A DNA stretch of 64,000 nucleotides from Endomychus coccineus (taxonomy: Eukaryota; Arthropoda; Insecta; Coleoptera; Endomychidae), in assembly GCA_958510875.1 (NCBI GenBank), contig OY294069.1:159339111-159403110 (forward strand), given 5' to 3'. Position 1 is the stretch's first letter. Each line of letters opens with the position of its first letter. The translations under genes and the position numbers were made by a program. The notes beneath the pieces are model-generated. The model was not told the DNA's origin and searched no databases. It saw only the letters and a list, made by a program, of their open reading frames with translations. Positions 32,410 through 42,169 of the stretch are shown piece after piece.

Positions 32410-33231
32410 GAAAAGAGGCATCTAAAAGAAACATGGAATTAGCGAAACTTGAACTTCAAGATCAAGGAAAAAAATGCTTAAAGTATCGCAGGCAAATTTT
32501 CCTCCTGCAAAATATGGAGATACTGTAAGGTTGCGTGTAGGGCCGGATTTAGAGAGTCTTGATGCCTCGGGGCAACAAAGGAGTGGAGGCCCCCTGGCCC
32601 CAAATTATTTTCCAAATAAAATGAACAATTTTTTCAGTCGAGTTTTTCAATAATAATTTATTGTGAAACCAAGTAAATTCTTTTAGTATCTAACAAGCAT
32701 ATATAACTATAATCGGAAACAAGAATTAGCGAAAAAAAATATCAAAGGAAAAGTTGTTTACTAGTGTTTACTAGTCGGAGTTTAAAAGATTTTTTTTCCG
32801 AATATTGTGGGGGCCCCTCTTTTGTGGAGGTCCCGGGGCTGTAGTCCCCGGTTACCCTCCCCTAAATCCGGCAGTGGTTGCGTGTTCCTGATGTTGATAG
32901 AGGTCGTACAGATTCCAGAAACATCCTTACATGTGTTACAAATGTGGATGATGACTATTATCAACTGGCTACAAAACATGTGACGTAATCACAGATGTAT
33001 ACTAGAAATCAGTTTTCCATCAGTAAGGAAAATTTTATCAATATATTTGAAACTTCTTCTACAAAAATATCAATGCGTGAAATTGTTGCTTTGGAATCAA
33101 TATTTGGAGGACAAGGATATAAGCGTTGCAATTATGCACAAAAATGCAACACCAAGAAATGTAACTGTGAAGTTCGTGGAGTTATTTGTATTTCTGAGTG
33201 CCATAACAGTTTGCCATGTACTAATAAATAA
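32410..33231 (+). pseudogene. carboxy-terminal remnant of a Ginger (KRBA2-like) integrase protein
   Basis: Before the MITE the sequence reads ...LQDQGKKMLKVSQANFPPAK then YGDTVRLRV. After it, it continues PDVDRGRTDSRNILTCVTNV, so removing the MITE restores one frame. Further on, 32995-33231 gives GYKRCNYAQKCNTKKCNCEV and ends CHNSLPCTNK, a cysteine-rich tail I associate with the KRBA2-like integrases of insects. The integrase core is missing. Confidence 0.6.
32538..32876. mobile_element. hAT-type MITE nested in the Ginger element
   Basis: Ends TAGGGCCGGATTTAG and CTAAATCCGGCAGTG are inverse with small differences. The 8-bp GTTGCGTG is on both sides (32530-32537 and 32877-32884). The 339-bp interior has a GC-rich block gtcccggggctgtagtccccgg near the right end and no coding. 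Confidence 0.85.
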
Positions 33232-33735
33232 GATTTTTTAAATTCTTATAGCGAAAAATGCTGTAATACCTAATTACCTATGAGTAGGTACCTTGTAACG
33301 AATGAGTATTTTTTAAATTCTATAGCCAATAGGGCAATAGCATTAATGATAAGTGTACGTTTTTGTTCACCTTACTTGGTAGATAATGCTATTTGTATTA
33401 CTGATTTAAGAATTTGATTAATAAACAAGTTTTCTTTGTTTTATATATTATAGTTCTATGATTTTATTTATTGTAACAATTTGTGAGTTCATTTCAATTC
33501 AGGCCCGAACTTCTGTTTTGCAGATATCTTTGCTAAATCATCATAATTTAACTCATCATGAAGAAAATGAAGATTAACCAAGTCGTCGTGGTGTATGATA
33601 ACATTCACTGGTGAATGACCGAAAACATAAAGAACACAATAAATAACAAACAATCACCAGCTAGCTTGGTGGTTGTTAACATACACCAGTGTACCTTAAG
33701 ATACACTCTGCTTCGGACATTCACAGTAACATATA

Positions 33736-33947
33736 TATGAAATAAAATACTTACTACTACTTACTTACTTACTATAAGTTTGTGAACTTAACGATCAATC
33801 TGAACTAGAAAAACCTATACATTATGTTGCCTTATTAAGTTATTTTCTCTACTTACTTAGAATGTCAAAAGCCACTATAATCTTCATTATCGTGAATAGT
33901 TAATAGATAAATCACTGCATTTGTGTGTATTTTGTTAAAAAATTAGA
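33736..33947. other. short intron piece with (TTAC)n
   Basis: Contains a small ttacttacttac run near 33759. Nothing else recognised. Confidence 0.4.
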
Positions 33948-34105
33948 TTTCTTAAGATAATATTCACTGAACTGAAATACAGTCCAATGAAGGAAAGAAC
34001 TGCTTCAGAAGAGAGAAACCCAAAGTAGGTTTCTCACACAACTTTGAAAACGTGCCTACTTTTATTTCAGCAATTAAAGCAATTAAGCTGCTGAAATAAT
34101 GCAGT
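33948..34105. repeat. dispersed repeat, second copy (see 29860-30015)
   Basis: Related to 29860-30015 over most of its length, with gaagagagaaaccca and cctacttttatttcagcaa. Confidence 0.5.
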
Positions 34106-34377
34106 TGCTAATAAGATGGTTTCAATCGGTTGAATATGAGGATAAACATAAGATTCATCGTTGATTCATTGTTTGTGTTGCCTCTCCCGATTTTAAGAAT
34201 TGAATTCCGACAAAGACAAAAAATATATAAAGTTTAAATATAAACTCGGAAAGAAACAAATTGCAGTTTCAGCGCTAACGCAATGCATTAGATACTCAAC
34301 TTACTCCTAACGACTAAGAATTTTCTCTTTGTAAATTCAAAACAAAAGAAATTCAATTGAAACTTTTTCTTTTACAG
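34106..34377. other. intron end before helix-3 exon
   Basis: No feature apart from a good polypyrimidine tract, aactttttcttttacag, at its end. Confidence 0.5.
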
Positions 34378-34528
34378 ACCCTCTTCATGTGCATAATGAT
34401 ATTTTTGGAAACTTTTCTCCTTATCGCAATGTCTACACAATTAAGCAAACTTCTGGTTGTGTACACGGAGATAGTGCAGTTCCCCAAGCCAAGCAGCACA
34501 AAGCAAACTGTTATTGGAATTATTACAG
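34378..34528 (+). CDS. adhesion GPCR exon: helix 3 and start of helix 4
   Basis: Acceptor tttttcttttacag (AG 34376-34377) and donor ACAG|GTAAAA at 34529. It enters in phase 0, matching the previous exon, and leaves in phase 1. It encodes LFMCIMIFLETFLLIAMSTQ (helix 3), a cytoplasmic loop with QFPKPSSTKQ, and the start of helix 4 VIGIIT. The cysteine usual at the outer end of helix 3 and the tryptophan in the F-W-M motif of class B receptors are not at their places, so the receptor is divergent. Confidence 0.75.
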
Positions 34529-35047
34529 GTAAAACTTAATAATTCGTCTCTAGCGTGTTACCCCATTATGTTCTGAGAGGGAATTTGCCAATCCGCTGGG
34601 AATTATTTGTTTTAGTATACCTGCCTTTCTACCTTCCTTCGTTAGATAATATTAGAGCTAAGCTAACTAGATTCTTCAATTATTACAGTGTTATAGTTTT
34701 GCGTGAAGATTGATAATTGTCCTGCTCAGATGTATGGCATTTTCATTTTCTTTCGATATAATCATGGTAATTGGAAAAGAAATTATATGATAAATATTCT
34801 GAATATAACACAAATTTACATTTGACTAACATTATAATGACAATTGTTCGGCCACACAATGGCATCCTTAGAGTATGTTATTAATCAACAATAATAGTCA
34901 ATATATCGCTATCCGAATGTAAATTTTTTCTGTTCACATTTTATTTCATGTTTTATTCACAATTCATTTTTAATGAGTAAATAAACAGGAAATAATTGAT
35001 TGAATAAATCATTTTCACTTTGTTTTTTATTAGTAATATTATTGAAC
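34529..35047. other. AT-rich intron, nothing recognised
   Basis: No supportable feature. Confidence 0.4.
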
Positions 35048-35055
35048 ACTATTGT

Positions 35056-35984
35056 CAGGGACGTTCCAACCATATGAGCAGGTCGTGCGACGCACGACGG
35101 CGCCGTTACGAAAAAGGCGCCGAAGATAATTTTTTATTTTTACCAATGTCTGAAAAGTCAGTTGGAATTACAGATAGAGAACGGGATTTTAAAATAAACA
35201 AATTTTTTAGTACACTTAATATTGTTATAAGATCAATTAGTGAAAGGTTCGACTTATTGTCGTCCCATTCCGACCATATTCAATTTTTATGGGATATTTG
35301 TAAATTTTCAGATTTACCAGGAAAGGAACAACTGAAATGTTGTTTACAGTTTGAAAAAGTTTTAACACACGAAAATCGTAATGAGCGTGACATAAATGGA
35401 ACAGAATTGTTCCACGAGTTGCAATTTTTTTTAAATCTTAGACTACAAACACCGACACAAATGTTAGACTACATTATAAAAAATAATTTAACTCATTCTG
35501 TTCCAAATGCAAGCGTAGCTTTGCGAATTTTGTTGACAATGCCTGTATCGGTTGCTTCAGCGGAGAGAACTTTTTCAAAGTTAAAGTTAATCAAAAACTA
35601 CTTAAGATCGTCAATGGGCCAACAGGGGCTCGATAATTTGGCAATCATATCGATTGAAAGTGATTTGTGGGACAATATAAATGTGACTGATCTTATTTCT
35701 GAATTTTCCAGAAAGAAAGCGCATAAAGCTACTTTTATTTAGTGGTTATTATAGTTTTATTTAGTTTTATTTAGGTTATTTAGATTAGGTAACTATTTCT
35801 TGTTCCAAAAATGATTATTTTTTGTTTGGTAATAAAATGTTTATTTTTGCATCACATTTGTATTATTTAATAATTAGCGTCTAGCGATTATGTTGAATGT
35901 GCATAATATAAAATCGTATGCACTAAAAAAAGGCGCTGTGATCACATTTGCACGACGGCGTTCGACCAGGTTGGAACGGCCCTG
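35056..35984 (+). mobile_element. hAT element, shortened, with 8-bp target duplication
   Basis: Ends CAGGGACGTTCCAACC and GGTTGGAACGGCCCTG are inverse with one insertion/deletion. ACTATTGT stands on both sides (35048-35055 and 35985-35992). GC-rich gacgcacgacggcgcc near the left tip has an inverted relative near the right tip (gcacgacggcg). At 929 bp, it keeps only the carboxy-terminal third of the transposase. Confidence 0.9.
35134..35742 (+). CDS. carboxy-terminal hAT transposase fragment, uninterrupted
   Basis: Without a stop for about 200 codons: helical segment RDFKINKFFSTLNIVIRSIS, then a variable middle, then MPVSVASAERTFSKLKLIKN and YLRSSMGQQGLDNLAIISIE, the hAT dimerisation domain, of the ZMYM/ZBED-related type. 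I chose the ATG at 35134 because it lies just inside the inverted repeat; the frame is open further upstream into host DNA. DNA-binding and catalytic residues are absent, so if expressed it could only dimerise with a full transposase. Confidence 0.6.
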   Translation, partial: LFLPMSEKSVGITDRERDFKINKFFSTLNIVIRSISERFDLLSSHSDHIQFLWDICKFSDLPGKEQLKCCLQFEKVLTHENRNERDINGTELFHELQFFLNLRLQTPTQMLDYIIKNNLTHSVPNASVALRILLTMPVSVASAERTFSKLKLIKNYLRSSMGQQGLDNLAIISIESDLWDNINVTDLISEFSRKKAHKATFI

Positions 35985-35992
35985 ACTATTGT

Positions 35993-36272
35993 GACTAGTT
36001 CCGACAACTAGCATAACACGCTAGTTCAGAACGATATAATAAACATTTATATGTTTCACTATTTACAAATACTCCAATCCCTGAGTCGATAAGCATTCTG
36101 ACTTTTAAATATTAATATCCCCGATAGAAACTGCACAGAATACGTGATCCTTACAGCTTTATGTATGGAACACAATTGAAACGTTTCCAAAAGTTTTAGT
36201 ATAGATATGTTGACGTGATTTTCGCGATTACTAGTAAAGATGTTAATATAAATATTCTTAACCCAGTATGAA
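35993..36272. other. short intron piece, nothing recognised
   Basis: AT-rich, no feature. Confidence 0.35.
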
Positions 36273-36327
36273 TTTATATAAAAATTCTCGGGAAATAGGT
36301 CCCAATAAAACTCTGTTTTGAATTTTC

Positions 36328-36369
36328 GTCTTTACGTACGTTTCGGTCTCACGACCTTCATCAGAAGAC
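36328..36369 (-). ncRNA. hammerhead ribozyme, left arm
   Basis: Minus strand: GTCTT, CTGATGA (36364-36358), A, stem II GGTC-GTGA-GACC, GAAACG, TA, CGT, A, AAGAC. Stem I is GTCTT/AAGAC (5 bp, perfect) and stem III ACG/CGT with a two-base loop. Every core base is conserved. Cleavage is expected after CGTA. One extra A stands between the core and stem II. Confidence 0.8.
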
Positions 36370-36688
36370 TTATTATGTAAAAAAGGGTTAATTAAAACTA
36401 ATTAGCTCAAGCGTCCATATCGCACAATTTTCAATCAAAAAGCCCACCCCGTCGAAACGAACAGAACCAGGAATAATCGAAAATTGTATCGTTAATATTA
36501 AAGTATAATAAATAAAGTATAATAACAGTGGATTCTTGTTACAAAAAAATTATACTTTAATATTAACGATACAATTTTCGATCATTCGTGGTTCTGTTCG
36601 TTTCGACGGCGTGGGCTTTTTGATTGAAAATTGTGCGATATGAACGCTTGTGCTAATTAGTTTTAATTAACCCCTTTTTACATAATAA

Positions 36689-36730
36689 GTCTTCTGATGA
36701 AGGTCGTGAGACCGAAACGTCCGTAAAGAC
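36689..36730 (+). ncRNA. hammerhead ribozyme, right arm
   Basis: Plus strand: GTCTT (36689-36693), CTGATGA (36694-36700), A, GGTC-GTGA-GACC (36702-36713), GAA, then ACG-TC-CGT and A at 36725, then AAGAC (36726-36730). It is the same minimal type I layout as the left arm, with TC for TA in the stem III loop. The very short stem III suggests efficient cleavage only as a dimer. Confidence 0.8.
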
Positions 36731-36785
36731 GAAAATTTAAAACAGAGTGTTATTGTGACCTATTCCCCGAGAAATTTTATATAAA

Positions 36786-37029
36786 AAAAAAAGTAAAGAT
36801 GTTGATTGACATGGCTTTTTGAACATGCTTGGAACATTTCTTCATTCAATGAGCTGGACCATATTATGCATGTTGCATCCGAATACTTTATTTGCTTCTC
36901 AACTGTTGAATGGTGAGCATGAAGTAATTATATAAAGACAGTGCTACTAGAATAAGATAAAAGTAATAGAATGATATCACGGTGCCAATTCATGTCAGAA
37001 AATTGTGAATAATCTATTTATTATCGCTT
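36786..37029. other. short intron piece, nothing recognised
   Basis: No supportable feature. Confidence 0.35.
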
Positions 37030-37365
37030 TTGAAAATCATCCAGGTACTGGCCGCGAGGTCCTCTAGAAGGCGTTGAGGTCACTGTATTAGGTTGAGAGT
37101 TGTAGAGGTACTGGAGGTGAGGTCTAGAGGGCGTTGTCGAGCGAGAGGGGGCTGCTCAAAACGTTCGACTTATGGAGCATAGAATGTGAGGTTACTGTTT
37201 TACCGGCCGCGACGTCACTGTATTACAGGTTGAGAGGTGTAGAGGTCACTGGACGAGTAATAACTGGTTTAAAGTTCACGGTATTACCGGCTGGGAGGCC
37301 TAGAGGGCTCTGCCTGCCGAGAGGGTGCTTCTCGAAAGGTTCGGAACGTTGCTAGATATATGTAA
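37030..37365. repeat. GC-rich degenerate tandem repeat island
   Basis: In contrast to the AT-rich surroundings, this stretch repeats a loose unit: ggtcactgtatta, ccggc(c)gcga/gctggga, ggcctctagagggc, gcgagagggggctgctc, and aa.gttcg. Parts recur at 37047, 37100, 37190, 37270 and 37320. A 73-codon open frame inside is not convincing. It may be an old satellite or a captured GC-rich segment. Confidence 0.55.
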
Positions 37366-38700
37366 GATACTTTTACAAAATCTTGTTCCAGTGATTTAGG
37401 GAGTTACTAAATCATATGCGTCACATAACATGGATTATCTTTCCCTTGTAACGAAATAGTGATGAATAGAAAATGATATGCAAAGTAAACAAAAAGTTTG
37501 ATTTATGTTTTATGAAAGTATGTTGCGGGAAACAAGTTAACTAACAATATTCTGAATATATTTCTAAAATAAACCAACGTCTTCTGCAATATACTAAGTG
37601 GCATCAGCGCTTTCATTAGCATATTCATAAGTATCAGAATAGGGAGTCACCGACCGCTTAGGAATCTAAAATATTTGAATAGAGAATATTTTTATAGTAC
37701 TTTACACATATTTTGTAGGTTCGCAACCCCTAATTTCATTCATAACGGTTATATCATAAATATCGAATGCCTAATCATTTTCATGTAACATAGTGGAAAT
37801 TCAGATGTAAAATTTGAATGAAACACGCATCTATTCTTTGACAGTAATATATTAGCAATTGTTTCACTGCCCAGTGGCATCCTCAGAATGAGTTATTGAC
37901 TGTATACAGATCAGATTGGATGTCCGGAAGGGGTATCTCTGCTAATATTCTCGTTTATGAGTTGTTTTGACACCACAGGTATCTTTTCGATTTTGACACT
38001 GCCTTTTACTTCGCTCAATATCAAAGAATCCATTGGCGTAGTCAGATATTTTTTTCTATACACATTTTTGAGGTATGACCTAAACTTATGTTTGACCCCT
38101 TCAAAAAGGAAATATTTTTTCTGATTGATTAATGAGAAAATTTGTAAACGCCATTGAATTCGTCTCAAAAAAGGAGAACGCGGATGAGTGGTCGGTTTTT
38201 TTCTATCTAGAATATTAACGGATTCCCATTCAGACCACCAATTCAAAAGACCCCGTACGGTTCAAGAAAGAGTGTCAGAAATGCCTCATGCGGTCCACAA
38301 TAGATAGATAGCGTATATTATTTTACTTGTTTGTTCATACATTTTCTAACCGAATACTCCATACAACATGACACCTTACATATAATGTGACATTACAGCT
38401 ATACACTCTTTCTGGAAGCGTCATGTCGCCGACAAAGGCAAACACAATAGTTATTGGCGTGTAATATCCTACAGTGTATTGTTAACAGTTTGGTTTAATG
38501 ATTAAAACACGTGATATTTGAAAAATGTATGTGCATCGTAATTATTTTATTCCAGATATTGTGAACCACTCTGCCTGGGATACATACTTATTGTATCAAT
38601 TATATCGCTTATGACTTCATAAAACTTCGCTCTGACTCCAACAGTACCTACCCTTACCCCTTGGGTCAACTTTACTTAACCGTCCAGTAGATCCCCAGCA
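37366..38700. other. AT-rich intron with a possible transposon remnant
   Basis: From about 37905 to 38240 the minus-strand frame (38246-37911) is open for 111 codons without known motifs. Its plus-strand pieces ggatgtccggaaggggtatc and gtcggtttttttctatctag resemble 46548-46605, which suggests both are ends of one Tc1-like repeat family. The remainder holds nothing I can name. Confidence 0.35.
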
Positions 38701-38987
38701 CGGTCGTATACACAGGTCTGGAAACTCTATTGTTTGACATGAGTCTCTTACATGTTGCTAAACTCGTAGTCCCTCGCTCAGCCACCAGCTGGCGCATGGA
38801 TCGTAGTATGTTGTCAGGAATAGGCGCCATATCTCTCAAAATTTCAAGCCCCACAATACAAAGATTGCCAGAGAACATCCCTCGACTCATGCACCACCCT
38901 TTGAGTACTACGCGACAGTTGACGCTTAGCGGACTCACTTCTCACATATTAAATAATCTCGAGTTCCCAGACCTGTGTATACGACCG
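38701..38987. mobile_element. MITE-like element with 27-bp TIRs
   Basis: CGGTCGTATACACAGGTCTG at the left is mirrored by its inverse at the right end, with the match continuing to gaaactc/gagttcc. The flanks carry gatccccagca (38690-38700) and gatccccagta (38989-38999), an imperfect target duplication of 9-11 bases, so a Mutator-like or Merlin-like origin is possible. The 287-bp interior is GC-richer than its flanks and open for 88 codons on the minus strand, without a family I recognise. Confidence 0.7.
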
Positions 38988-39765
38988 GGATCCCCAGTAC
39001 TGTTTCATATTAGTACGCTTGTGAGCTTCAGATCTTTCAGAAATACTTACTTTTTCTCTATGGTGTTGTATGTCCCAAAGTATTATTGCACAAAGTCGAT
39101 GCGTATTTTAAATTTTAAGTTCAATTATTGTTTCTATGATTTACTGACAGGAAATTCATGACATTAATCTGATCCCATCTCATCATGAATCTGTACGACA
39201 CTTATATTGTAAATATCTATAACACCATCGGTTTCTATTCATTTGAAATAATATGCATAAAGTTTTGACACGTTGGAAAATTAATATCAAGGCGGCGGAT
39301 CCGATACCTTAACCGTTTTTACGGGTATATATATTAATAATTTATTCCTTTTCCTGATGCAATCTCTCCTCATCCTATACGTTTTTAACACCTTCAATGC
39401 AGCCTCGCAATAAGTTGAATAATTTGAGTGTGAATTTCTTGTGCTCTATTTACTGTTTTATGAATGCAATACAAAACAGAGTGAAAATGCAATTTCGATC
39501 GAACCTACGCTATCGGTAGCAATAAAATATTCAGACAAGATCTAACCGTTGCACCATGTACATTGAATTCGGTATATCAACTGTTAATGTAGTCGCCGCT
39601 AGAGGCCGCTAGGAACTTCCGAATGAGGATAAAATTATTCGTCCGGTTACTGTTATATAAAATATAGATTAATATGTTAAACATTTTAGATGTGTTTAAA
39701 CGATTATCAAACATTTGGGGAAGACAAATGTCATTTAAATAGAAATCGGTATTATTACTATTTAT
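38988..39765. other. intron, nothing recognised
   Basis: AT-rich, no named feature. Confidence 0.35.
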
Positions 39766-39769
39766 CTCA

Positions 39770-39815
39770 CTGTTTGTCCTGATGATGCTGCCCAGCATCA
39801 AAATGCATCGACTTT
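39770..39815 (+). ncRNA. hammerhead-like motif, probably dead
   Basis: CTGATGA (39779-39785) is followed by a hairpin GATGCTG/CAGCATC that overlaps the core, then AAAATGCAT, C, and GAC that can pair with the GTC just before CTGATGA. The GAA block reads CAA, so a core G is lost. The self-complementary atgcat would be a loop-less stem III as in dimeric hammerheads. It is probably the 3' end of a Penelope-like element. Confidence 0.35.
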
Positions 39816-39840
39816 GAGTATTATATTTGTTCGTCTAGTC

Positions 39841-40735
39841 CAGGGGTTCCCAACCGGTGGTACGCGTACCACTGGTGGTACGCGGGAACATTTCAGGTGG
39901 TACGCGTGAGTGATGTGAGCAACATGATGTTAATAGCTTCTGTACACATGAGCTCTATCATAATTTTTTGAAAAAAATTAAATATCCCCAATGCCAGATG
40001 TGGTTGCAGATATCATTGTTCACTTGGAAGGCCTTCAGAAAAGCTTTAAGAAGTATTTCTCTGGAGATTATTCAAAAGTGGACAGGATCAGAAATCTTTT
40101 TTCGGAAACCTCACCAAATGAATTGGAACTAAAAGACAGTTTTATCGATCTATTTTAAAGAGAAATCACTAGTTACCTCCTGAATCGGATGTAAAACCGA
40201 GTACCCTTTGATGTTCCGGCAAGCTCTGCTATTTTTGATGCCATTTGTTACGAGTTACTTGTGTGAGAGTGGATTTTCTGAACTCTTGTACATAAAAAAT
40301 AAACATAGAAGCAGAATAAGAGGACTTAAGAGTGAAGATAAGTTCCATGACTCCTAATGTTGATATTTTAATCACAGGCAAACAACAAGTTTCGCACTAA
40401 AGACCATAAAAGTATATTTTGTATTATGATTAATTTTTTGCTGAGTTTGCACTAAGTTTTTATTTGTATATTTTTAGACCTATGGGTAATAAATAAGACT
40501 GTAAATTAATACCATTTTAATCTTTTTATTTCTCCTTTATTATAAGCATGTTATAAATAAACAAATATCTAACCATTAAATATGAAGTTTTCTCAGGAAA
40601 TTAATTCAAAAAGCCTTTGAACACTTTTAGAAGAGTAAATATTATAAGTTTATTAAAATATTTAGGCCTGGTGGTACGCCAAAATTTCTCAAAAAGTCAA
40701 GTGGTACGCAGGTGCAAAAAGGTTGGGAACCTCTG
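39841..40735 (+). mobile_element. hAT (ZBED-type) element, internally deleted, 8-bp target duplication
   Basis: Ends CAGGGGTTCCCAACC and GGTTGGGAACCTCTG are inverse. GTCTAGTC is exactly repeated on both sides (39833-39840 and 40736-40743). Several ggtggtacgcg/ggtggtacgcc copies lie near both tips. The interior has broken frames: GDYSKVDRIRNLFSETSPNE at 40060, and FVTSYLCESGFSELLYIKNK near 40240, the start of the hAT dimerisation region as in ZBED5-like proteins. Confidence 0.85.
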
Positions 40736-40999
40736 GTCTAGTCAATCGGTTGTCAGGCTCGTTTTCCTTGGATATCCACTCAGGTGGAATATGATTTCTT
40801 GTATTGCAACTTTATACAATGGTAGCTCTTTTGTCGTTGAGCTTTAAACTATTACGTAACTTTTTCTCACTTAACCAAAACTATATCCAAGAGTATCAAC
40901 GTTTCCAATATCCCCTGATCATTTTCTTGAACACACTGTATAAGTGTACAGCCCCATATACTAAATGTGGCGTATCATATCAGTAACCGAGTAAATATA

Positions 41000-42165
41000 C
41001 GAGGACGAGGTTAAAAGTTCCTGAAAAATGAAACAAGACATGATTTATTTGGTCAAAACTTATTTTATTTCTCAACATAATCTCTTTGTAGCACGATACA
41101 CATCGTCCAATGTTTACCTGATTTTTCGATCCCTTACAAATAATACGATTTCGGCAATCCTTCGAAATAGCAATGACCTCATCGTTAGAACCAAATCTTT
41201 TTTCGCCATGCCATTTCTTCAAGTTTGGAAATAGATAAAAATCGCAGGGGGCAAATTTGGAGAATATGGTGGATGACGAACCAATTCGTAAAGCAATTCA
41301 TGCAATTTTGCCATTGCGACTGCGGACCTGTGCGCTGGTGTGTTATCATGGTGGGAGAACACTTTTATCTTTAAATCGGTGTCGAATCAATCCAACAACT
41401 CTGCTTGATATACACCGGTAATCGTTTTGCCCTTTGCAAGGTAGTCAATTTGGACGATACCATGTGCATCCCAAAAAACTGTCGCCATGATTTAGTTGGC
41501 CGATAAATCCACTTTAGCCTTTTCTGCTTCGGTTAGCCAGGAGAAGTGGACTGTTCTTCGGTCTCTGATGTGTTGTGATGGATCTATGTTTCGTCCACGG
41601 TTACGAAACGACGCAAAAAGTCCTTCTTAGTGTGCTTGGATATTGCCAAACACTCCTTTGAAGTTGTCACACGGTCGCGTTTGTTGTCGATAGTGACCAA
41701 ATGCGGTCCCCCATCTCGCAGATAGCTTTCTCATATTCAAAAATGTATGCTAAATGCACCATACCCATTTGGTTGAGATGCCCATAGCCTCAACAATCTC
41801 ATGCATTTTAACTCGCCGATCGTCCAATATCATACCATGAATTTTATCGACGATTTCTGGCGTTGTAACCTCTATTGGACGACCAGAACGTTCAGCGTCC
41901 TTTTGGATCATAGTACCACAACAAAAGTCAGTAAACCACTTGTGAATCGATCCAATCGATGGTGAGGAGTCCCCAAAATGTTTAATAAGCGATGCTTTGG
42001 TTCGCGGAATGTTTTTTCCAGGCAAAAGATAATGTTTAATCAAGATCGAAATTCACTTTTTTCCATGTTTACAAAAATCTACAAGGTTGTTTGCTTTCGA
42101 CAAGTGTCAAAACAGAACTGGCGTCATCTGTTTTATTTTCCAAAGAGTTTTCATCTTACCCTTAT
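41000..42165 (-). mobile_element. mariner-like element, nearly full length, inactive
   Basis: Mariner tip cgaggacgaggttaaaagtt at 41000, next to TA, and a related inverted end (gagttttcatcttaccctta) near 42145-42164. Length is about 1.17 kb, slightly short of the usual 1.3 kb. The same family is represented at 12126, 14215, 22628 and 28998. Confidence 0.8.
41060..42070 (-). pseudogene. mariner transposase, minus strand, broken
   Basis: Reads from about 42069 downward: MEKSEFRS, a frameshift, then TKASLIKHFGDSSPSIGSIH and DAERSGRPIEVTTPEIVDKI (helix-turn-helix region, 41750-42043). Further blocks lie in broken frames: WIHHN near 41580, FWDAHGIVQIDYL-like near 41460, and HPPYSPNLPP then LKKWHGEKRFGSNDEV at 41285-41170. 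The third catalytic aspartate region is shifted out of frame. Several stops occur. Confidence 0.75.
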
Positions 42166-42169
42166 TTCG

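Larger units (their letters stand above)
32080..33731 (+). mobile_element. Ginger-type DNA transposon, internally deleted
   Basis: The ends TGTTACTGTGAATGTCCGA and its inverse are perfect. The element starts TGT and ends ACA and is flanked by TATA on both sides (32076-32079 and 33732-33735). A 4-bp target duplication with TGT...ACA ends fits the Ginger superfamily, whose enzyme is related to retroviral integrase. Several sub-terminal copies of gtgaatgttaacatac...ccagtgt lie within the first 250 bases and appear inverted near the right end. The coding part is only a remnant and is interrupted by a nested MITE. Confidence 0.75.
36273..36785. repeat. large inverted repeat with a hammerhead in each arm
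   Basis: The left arm 36273-36509 and right arm 36549-36785 are inverse copies, about 237 bases each, with scattered differences and a 39-bp loop. Each arm carries the same hammerhead, so the motif appears on both strands. Transcribed from either side, the RNA would fold into a long hairpin. It may be two terminal units of a Penelope-like or retrozyme element joined head to head, since such elements carry this kind of minimal hammerhead. Confidence 0.8.

Noticed and set aside
35020..35133. Extension of the hAT frame into host DNA as a fusion gene
   Set aside because: The open frame crosses the target duplication and the inverted repeat only by chance; no promoter or splice site supports a fusion.
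37911..38246. A 111-codon minus-strand gene
   Set aside because: No family features, and the region shares repeat sequence with 46540-46610; more likely transposon debris.
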